IMG/VR virus record: IMGVR_UViG_3300019776_000252
Location: 1-64,000 of that record
DNA from: a virus
Reading direction: 5' to 3' (one strand)
DNA: 64,000 nt
The notes beneath the pieces were generated by a model. That model was given only the letters and a program-made list of their open reading frames with translations, made no database searches and had not been told where the DNA came from. Position numbers and translations under genes: made by a program. Shown here piece after piece: positions 59,458 to 64,000 of the stretch (within the stretch, counting starts at the first letter, position 1; each line of letters opens with the position of its first letter).

Positions 59458-59573
59458 ATGTTGTTGGAGAACGATTTGCTGCATTTCCTTGCCTCTGAAG
59501 ACTCCTGCAGCTTGGTTTGTAAAGGCGTAAGCCTTGATTTCATTCATACCTAGTTTCTTATTAAGGAGTTCTA

Positions 59574-59999
59574 ATGTCTAAGTTTTCGAACTACACAGAA
59601 GGCAATATCATTGAAACCACTCTGCGTGGTGCTGCCTTTCCTGTACCCACTGCTGTTTATATTGCCCTGTTTACTGCAGATCCGACTGATGCCAACGTAA
59701 CTGCTGGTGAAGTACAAACCTCTGCTTGGCCTGCTTATGTCCGTAAAGATGCTGCCGTTGGTGGTGCTATCTCTACTGGCTGGACAGCCAATGCTAATGG
59801 CGTGTCTTCTAATGCCAAAGCAATTACCTTCCCTGCTAATAACGGTGCTGGTTCGGTAACTGTTGGCTATATCGGTATCTACGATGCTGCTACAGGAGGT
59901 AACTTGCTGTACCACTCTCCCTTGGTTTCGTCCAAGGTTCTTCAAGTGGGTGACGTGCTTTCCTTCGGTATTGGTGCTATCACCATCACTATCGACTAA
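59574..59999 (+). CDS. Small virion/fibre-associated beta protein
   Basis: A 141-residue protein with a good AAGGAG site. The pattern Tyr-Ile-Ala-Leu-Phe-Thr-Ala-Asp-Pro-Thr-Asp...Gly-Tyr-Ile-Gly-Ile-Tyr-Asp-Ala-Ala belongs to a common family of phage tail-fibre-associated structural proteins (from memory). The biased codon use (C-ending) suggests high copy number in the virion. Confidence 0.78.
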   Translation: MSKFSNYTEGNIIETTLRGAAFPVPTAVYIALFTADPTDANVTAGEVQTSAWPAYVRKDAAVGGAISTGWTANANGVSSNAKAITFPANNGAGSVTVGYIGIYDAATGGNLLYHSPLVSSKVLQVGDVLSFGIGAITITID

Positions 60000-60011
60000 T
60001 AGGTAAGCAAG

Positions 60012-61448
60012 ATGGACCAAACTGCTGTTAACAGTAGTGGTGTAAACAGTGCCAGTAACCTATCATGGGTACTGGCTTCTGTTGCTATTACAGCCTCTGC
60101 TGCTGTTAATGCAGTTGCTGTCCGTCAATATGAGATCTTTGCATCTCCTACTGCTAATGCAGTAGTTAATGTAGTTCCAACAAATACACAACCTGGTGTT
60201 GTAAACGTTCTTGGAACTGGTGGTGTTTATCCTGATGCCTATCTACAACAAGCAGCTACTGCTAATCTAGTTGCTTCAGGTAAGGTTCAGGCTTATGTTC
60301 TTAGCTATGTAGCTGGTTCAGCTACTATCATCTGCAATTCGACTATCCAAGCTATTCCAGCAAATAGTCTAGGTCGTGCAGATATCACTGGATCTGCTGC
60401 TGTAAGCCCTACAGCAACCAGAATCCAGCCTGCTAAAGCTAATTTAACTGCTTCAGGTGCAGTAAGTAACTCTATTGCACCAGTTGTGACTCGATATGTA
60501 ACAGCTAATCTAGCTGCTGCAGGTAAAGTACGTGTTGAAACACGTATTAACGGTGTCCATGAGACATATGCAGCACCTGTAGGTTCAGCAAACATTGTTG
60601 CTGATCCTTTGGCAAATGTAATGTTTGCCTTTAATGCTGCATGTAGTGCTAATGTTTCCCCAGTAATCACATTAGAGCAAACCACTGTATCCAGTGTTTA
60701 TGCTAACTCTCTGATTGTGGTTGCTGAACCAGAAGTTACTAGGCCGTCTGTTGCATACATGTATCCCAGTTGTACTGTCTCTGCTGACGGTACTAGGATG
60801 CGACTAGCTGAATCCAGCTTTGTAGGTTCATCGACTATTACGATGGCTAAAACCTATCAAACACACTCTGCAAACGCTTCTTTGAGTGGTTTGGCTTCTG
60901 TATCTGGGGCTGGCACTGTTACTCAGTACGCTAATGTAGCTTCTGCAGCCTATGTAAATATGGCAGCAGATGCCTCTAAGACTGCTTATGCACTTTCTCA
61001 AGGTGAGAAAGGAACTGCTGTTCTAGAGGCTACTGCTTGGCTTCAAGAGTTTGGTACTGCAACACTAACTTGCAGATCGTTAGTTAATGCTGAAGCTGTT
61101 CAAACTTGCTTGGCTTATTCCAACGCAACAAACACTATTTCTGTAGTGGCTAATGCTACTAAGACTATGTTTGTAGACTCTTCAGCACAAGCTGGAGTAA
61201 CTATTGCAGCAGACGCTACCCGAGTAGTAATGCCTCAGTCTGTAATCACTAATGAAGTAACTATAGAAGCAGTAGCTCTACGTACTGCTTATGGAATAGC
61301 TGCAGTTGATGCAGCCGTAACTATTGTTGTTGATTCCATTGCAAACCCTGAATCTATTGATCCAGAGTCTAGAACTTTCTATGCTGCTCCTAGAACCACT
61401 GAGTTTGCAAGACCTTATGTTGAAACAGAATTTAGGAGAGCCGCATGA
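60012..61448 (+). CDS. Ala/Val-rich repetitive tail protein
   Basis: A 478-residue protein made of repeats of about 30-35 residues with the form Ala-Asn-Leu-x-Ala-Ser-Gly-x-Val, likely a beta-solenoid or series of small beta domains. The C-terminal 40 residues are different (Pro-Glu-Ser-Arg-Thr-Phe-Tyr-Ala-Ala-Pro-Arg). No enzyme motif. Such repeats suit a tail spike shaft or adhesin. Confidence 0.72.
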   Translation: MDQTAVNSSGVNSASNLSWVLASVAITASAAVNAVAVRQYEIFASPTANAVVNVVPTNTQPGVVNVLGTGGVYPDAYLQQAATANLVASGKVQAYVLSYVAGSATIICNSTIQAIPANSLGRADITGSAAVSPTATRIQPAKANLTASGAVSNSIAPVVTRYVTANLAAAGKVRVETRINGVHETYAAPVGSANIVADPLANVMFAFNAACSANVSPVITLEQTTVSSVYANSLIVVAEPEVTRPSVAYMYPSCTVSADGTRMRLAESSFVGSSTITMAKTYQTHSANASLSGLASVSGAGTVTQYANVASAAYVNMAADASKTAYALSQGEKGTAVLEATAWLQEFGTATLTCRSLVNAEAVQTCLAYSNATNTISVVANATKTMFVDSSAQAGVTIAADATRVVMPQSVITNEVTIEAVALRTAYGIAAVDAAVTIVVDSIANPESIDPESRTFYAAPRTTEFARPYVETEFRRAA

Positions 61449-61726
61449 AGTTAGGCACAGTTAAAAAGCAACCTAGGGAGAATTTCTCCTATACGGTTAC
61501 TTATGAAGATGCTCTTACTGTTGGTGACAATGTTCAAGCTGTTGAAGTAGTTTCTGTACCAACAGGTTTAGTAATTACTAACGTAGCTGTGTTTGACCCA
61601 CGAGTTAAGTTCTGGGTTGGTGGTGGTACTGATGGCTCTTCTTATAAGCTGTCAATCACAGTAACAACTGCTGATGGTCGAGTGTTCCAAGACGAGCTTA
61701 CATTTGTTATTAAGGAAGTAGTCTAA
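61445..61726 (+). CDS. Small structural/connector protein of tail fibre set
   Basis: A 93-residue protein, coupled by ATGA to the repetitive gene and sharing one base (TAATG) with the next. Beta-rich with an N-terminal Lys-Gln-Pro-Arg-Glu-Asn-Phe-Ser-Tyr segment and Phe-Trp-Val-Gly-Gly-Gly-Thr. The context points to a tail fibre connector; the size class matches small fibre or baseplate proteins in other phages. Confidence 0.72.
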   Translation: MKLGTVKKQPRENFSYTVTYEDALTVGDNVQAVEVVSVPTGLVITNVAVFDPRVKFWVGGGTDGSSYKLSITVTTADGRVFQDELTFVIKEVV

Positions 61727-64000
61727 TGGCTCAGTTATTTACAAATAACGCTACAACTAAACTCAGTACTGGTATTGATGCCGTTACTACTTCTGTTGTT
61801 GTCGTTGATGGATCTAAATTCCCATCACCTACTGGTGGAGACTACTTCTATATCACTGTATCTCGTATTAATGGCAGTGGTCAAGAAGATCAATGGGAGA
61901 TTATGAAATGTACTAGTCGAACGACTAATACATTGACTGTTGTACGTGCTCAAGACAACACTACTGCTGTATCTGCTGTTGCTGGTTCACCTGTTGAGCT
62001 TCGTCAAGTAGCGCAGACAATCTCTAATCCAGATCTCAATAGCCTTACTGTTAAGAACAACATCAACAATACGGCTCTTACAGCCTCTTCTGCAGTAGCT
62101 ACAGATGCGTCAAAGAACCTTGTTTCGGTGCCTACTACTGGCACTGGTAGTTATGTACTGTCTAACAGCCCCACTCTGGTCACACCTAATCTTGGAACTC
62201 CAACTACCTTAGTTGGAACCAACATTACTGGTACTGCTTCTGGTTTGACAGCAGGTACTGTGACTACCAATGCCAACCTAACTGGTGACGTTACCTCTGC
62301 AGGTAACACTACAACGATTGGTGCTAATAAAGTTACCTTGGCTAAGATTGCTCAAGTAGCAACATCTATTTTCCTAGGTAGGGTATCTGTTGGTACTGGT
62401 AACGTTGAAGAAGTTACTGTTGCTTCTGCCAAGACAATGCTTGGCATTAGTAACGTAGACAATACCTCTGATGCTAATAAGCCTCTAAGTACTGCAGAGA
62501 CTACTGCTCTTGCTTTAAAACAAAACTTGTCTGATAAAGATGCTTCTGGTGGCTATGTCGGTTTAACCACGATGAAGATCAACTTCAGAAACGCTCTGAA
62601 TACGATCACTAGCTTCTTTACTAATGCTAATACGGTAGCACGTACTTATACCTTCCCTGATAAGGATGGTACGGTAGCAATGACCAGTGACATTACTGGA
62701 ACCAATAGTGGTACTAACACCGGTGATGAAACCACAGCTACTATTAAATCCAAGCTAGGTATCACTACCTTGTCTGGTTCTAATACAGGTGATCAAACTA
62801 CTATTTCAGGTAATGCAGGTTCTGCAACACGTATTGCATTTAATGACCGTAGAGCAGTAAACCAGACCCCTGGGTATTTCGGTGCTGGTGCAGATTGGTC
62901 GTTTATGGCTAACGCTACAGACGGTCTTGCTGATGGTGGTACATACCACGGAGTAATGCACTTCCAACCATACACAGATGCGTCTGGTGGTGGTGCTTAT
63001 GAACTTGGTTTCACAGATAACAACAATCTGTGGATTCGAGGTAGTAGTGGAGGCCTTACCTCTTGGGCATCTTGGAAAAAGATCATTGATAACAGTAATG
63101 TTGGTAACTATGCACCTTCATTAACAGGCACAGGAGCTTCCGGTACATGGGGCATTAACATTACAGGGACTGCAGGTTCTGTTGCATGGGGTAATGTCTC
63201 TGGTCGTCCTACAGCAGTATCTTCGTTTACTAATGACTCTGGTTATGTAACCTCTGGTGGTACTGTGGCAAACGCCACTAATGCTACTAACTCAACAAAT
63301 GCAACTAACTTAACTGGTACTGCTAGTACCGCTGGTTATTCAACTAGTTCGGCATCGGTAGCCTATGGTGGTATTGGCGGTCCACAAGTTATGGGCCAAG
63401 GTGGTGGTGCGGCGATGTTATCGTTCCATCGTCCAGGTTCATATGCTATTAACTTCGGTCTTGATACAGACAATGTTCTGAAGGTTGGCGGCTGGAGTAT
63501 GGGTGCGGTGTCATATGCAATCATGCATAGTGGCAATATTGGATCACAGTCTGTTAATTACGCAACAACAGCAGGATCGGCGCCTGCCAATGGGGGAACA
63601 TCTTCATATAGCACTTACCAATGGTCTACCTCTCATAGTGGTACTTACTATGTTTCTAATGCTTGGAACGGAACATATTGGCGTTTTACTTCAAATCATG
63701 GTGCGGGTATCAGTGTTACTCACGCTGATTATGCAAATAGTGCTGGATCAATATCAGGCGGTTTGAAAACCATTGGTGGACAATCTTTAATTGGTTCTGG
63801 GGATTTATCTATGATTAAAAGTGTTCAACACGGTAGTACCGCAGTTGGTGTAATGAGCGTTAATGTGACAATTTCTGCTGTTAATACTAGTAAAGCTTTT
63901 GTTGTAGCAAATGTTGCTGGTACTCCACCTATGTATGACCCCTATGGATCTGTTCGACAAACTGGTGGTGGAGCATACTTTGCATCAACTGGAGCAAGCG
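61726..64000 (+). CDS. Tail fibre protein (partial, runs off right edge)
   Basis: An open frame from ATG 61726 for at least 758 codons. The N-terminal ~115 residues form a virion-attachment domain with Asp-Gln-Trp-Glu-Ile-Met-Lys-Cys-Thr. The body has classic fibre repeats (Gly-Thr-Pro-Thr..., Asn-Thr-Gly-Asp-Glu/Gln-Thr, Ile-Ser-Gly-Asn-Ala) and many Asn-Ala-Thr-Asn blocks around residues 520-540. It probably trimerises and binds the host surface. The receptor-binding tip or chaperone may lie beyond the window. Confidence 0.85.
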   Translation, partial: MAQLFTNNATTKLSTGIDAVTTSVVVVDGSKFPSPTGGDYFYITVSRINGSGQEDQWEIMKCTSRTTNTLTVVRAQDNTTAVSAVAGSPVELRQVAQTISNPDLNSLTVKNNINNTALTASSAVATDASKNLVSVPTTGTGSYVLSNSPTLVTPNLGTPTTLVGTNITGTASGLTAGTVTTNANLTGDVTSAGNTTTIGANKVTLAKIAQVATSIFLGRVSVGTGNVEEVTVASAKTMLGISNVDNTSDANKPLSTAETTALALKQNLSDKDASGGYVGLTTMKINFRNALNTITSFFTNANTVARTYTFPDKDGTVAMTSDITGTNSGTNTGDETTATIKSKLGITTLSGSNTGDQTTISGNAGSATRIAFNDRRAVNQTPGYFGAGADWSFMANATDGLADGGTYHGVMHFQPYTDASGGGAYELGFTDNNNLWIRGSSGGLTSWASWKKIIDNSNVGNYAPSLTGTGASGTWGINITGTAGSVAWGNVSGRPTAVSSFTNDSGYVTSGGTVANATNATNSTNATNLTGTASTAGYSTSSASVAYGGIGGPQVMGQGGGAAMLSFHRPGSYAINFGLDTDNVLKVGGWSMGAVSYAIMHSGNIGSQSVNYATTAGSAPANGGTSSYSTYQWSTSHSGTYYVSNAWNGTYWRFTSNHGAGISVTHADYANSAGSISGGLKTIGGQSLIGSGDLSMIKSVQHGSTAVGVMSVNVTISAVNTSKAFVVANVAGTPPMYDPYGSVRQTGGGAYFASTGAS

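Noticed and set aside
1-64000. CRISPR arrays, insertion sequences, integrase or attachment sites
   Set aside because: No regularly spaced repeats, transposase motifs or recombinase genes were found; the genome looks like that of a lytic phage.

Overview
This window is most of the genome of a tailed double-stranded DNA phage of the N4 type (Schitoviridae-like podovirus). The host is probably a Gram-negative bacterium, perhaps a beta- or gammaproteobacterium, but nothing here names it. The call rests on a set of genes that occur together only in this group: a giant virion RNA polymerase (3396 codons, 37257-47447) at the end of the late operon, a second T7-type RNA polymerase split into two genes (RNAPII, 15175-16074 and 13543-14781), an AAA+ ATPase and VWA protein pair (N4 gp24/gp25-like), an N4 gp49-like gene beside the giant gene, and a terminase-to-portal-to-capsid-to-vRNAP order like that of N4.

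Layout. (1) 1-4513, minus strand: about 18 very small genes, most joined by ATGA stop/start overlaps; several encode tiny membrane or zinc-binding proteins. (2) 4485-12690, minus strand: replication genes, namely family A DNA polymerase, Dda/RecD-like helicase, VWA metallopeptidase-like protein, Nmad5-like protein and MoxR-type ATPase. (3) 12749-17514, minus strand: a free-standing homing endonuclease, the split RNAPII with two small genes between its halves, and short genes that alternate with terminators and hairpin-type promoters. (4) 17784-22058, plus strand: HAD phosphatase, small metallopeptidase-like protein, terminase, connector. (5) 22103-25429, minus strand: a large virion or tail protein and dUTPase. 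(6) 25495-47447, plus strand: portal, scaffold, capsid, internal virion proteins and vRNAP. (7) 47482-57357, minus strand: RuvC-like resolvase, gp49-like protein, SSB, RecA-like ATPase, primase-helicase, RecB/Cas4-like nuclease, class II ribonucleotide reductase and ThyX. (8) 57420-64000, plus strand: tail tip and fibre genes; the last runs off the right edge. No tRNA, CRISPR array, insertion sequence or integrase was seen, and no clear endolysin.

How it fits together. In N4 the virion polymerase is injected with the DNA and starts early transcription at single-stranded hairpin promoters with a 3-base loop. Nine or ten intergenic hairpins of just this form (GGA or GAA loop on the plus strand) lie in this window. 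All face minus-strand operons and none precedes the plus-strand late genes. RNAPII would then read middle genes. The SSB may help host RNA polymerase read late genes, as it does in N4.

Most unusual points: the giant polymerase carries an apparent zinc-protease (HELGH) domain between two low-complexity linkers just before its polymerase core, and it has Phe where N4 vRNAP and T7 RNAP have the sugar-selecting Tyr. All other catalytic residues, and their spacing, match N4.
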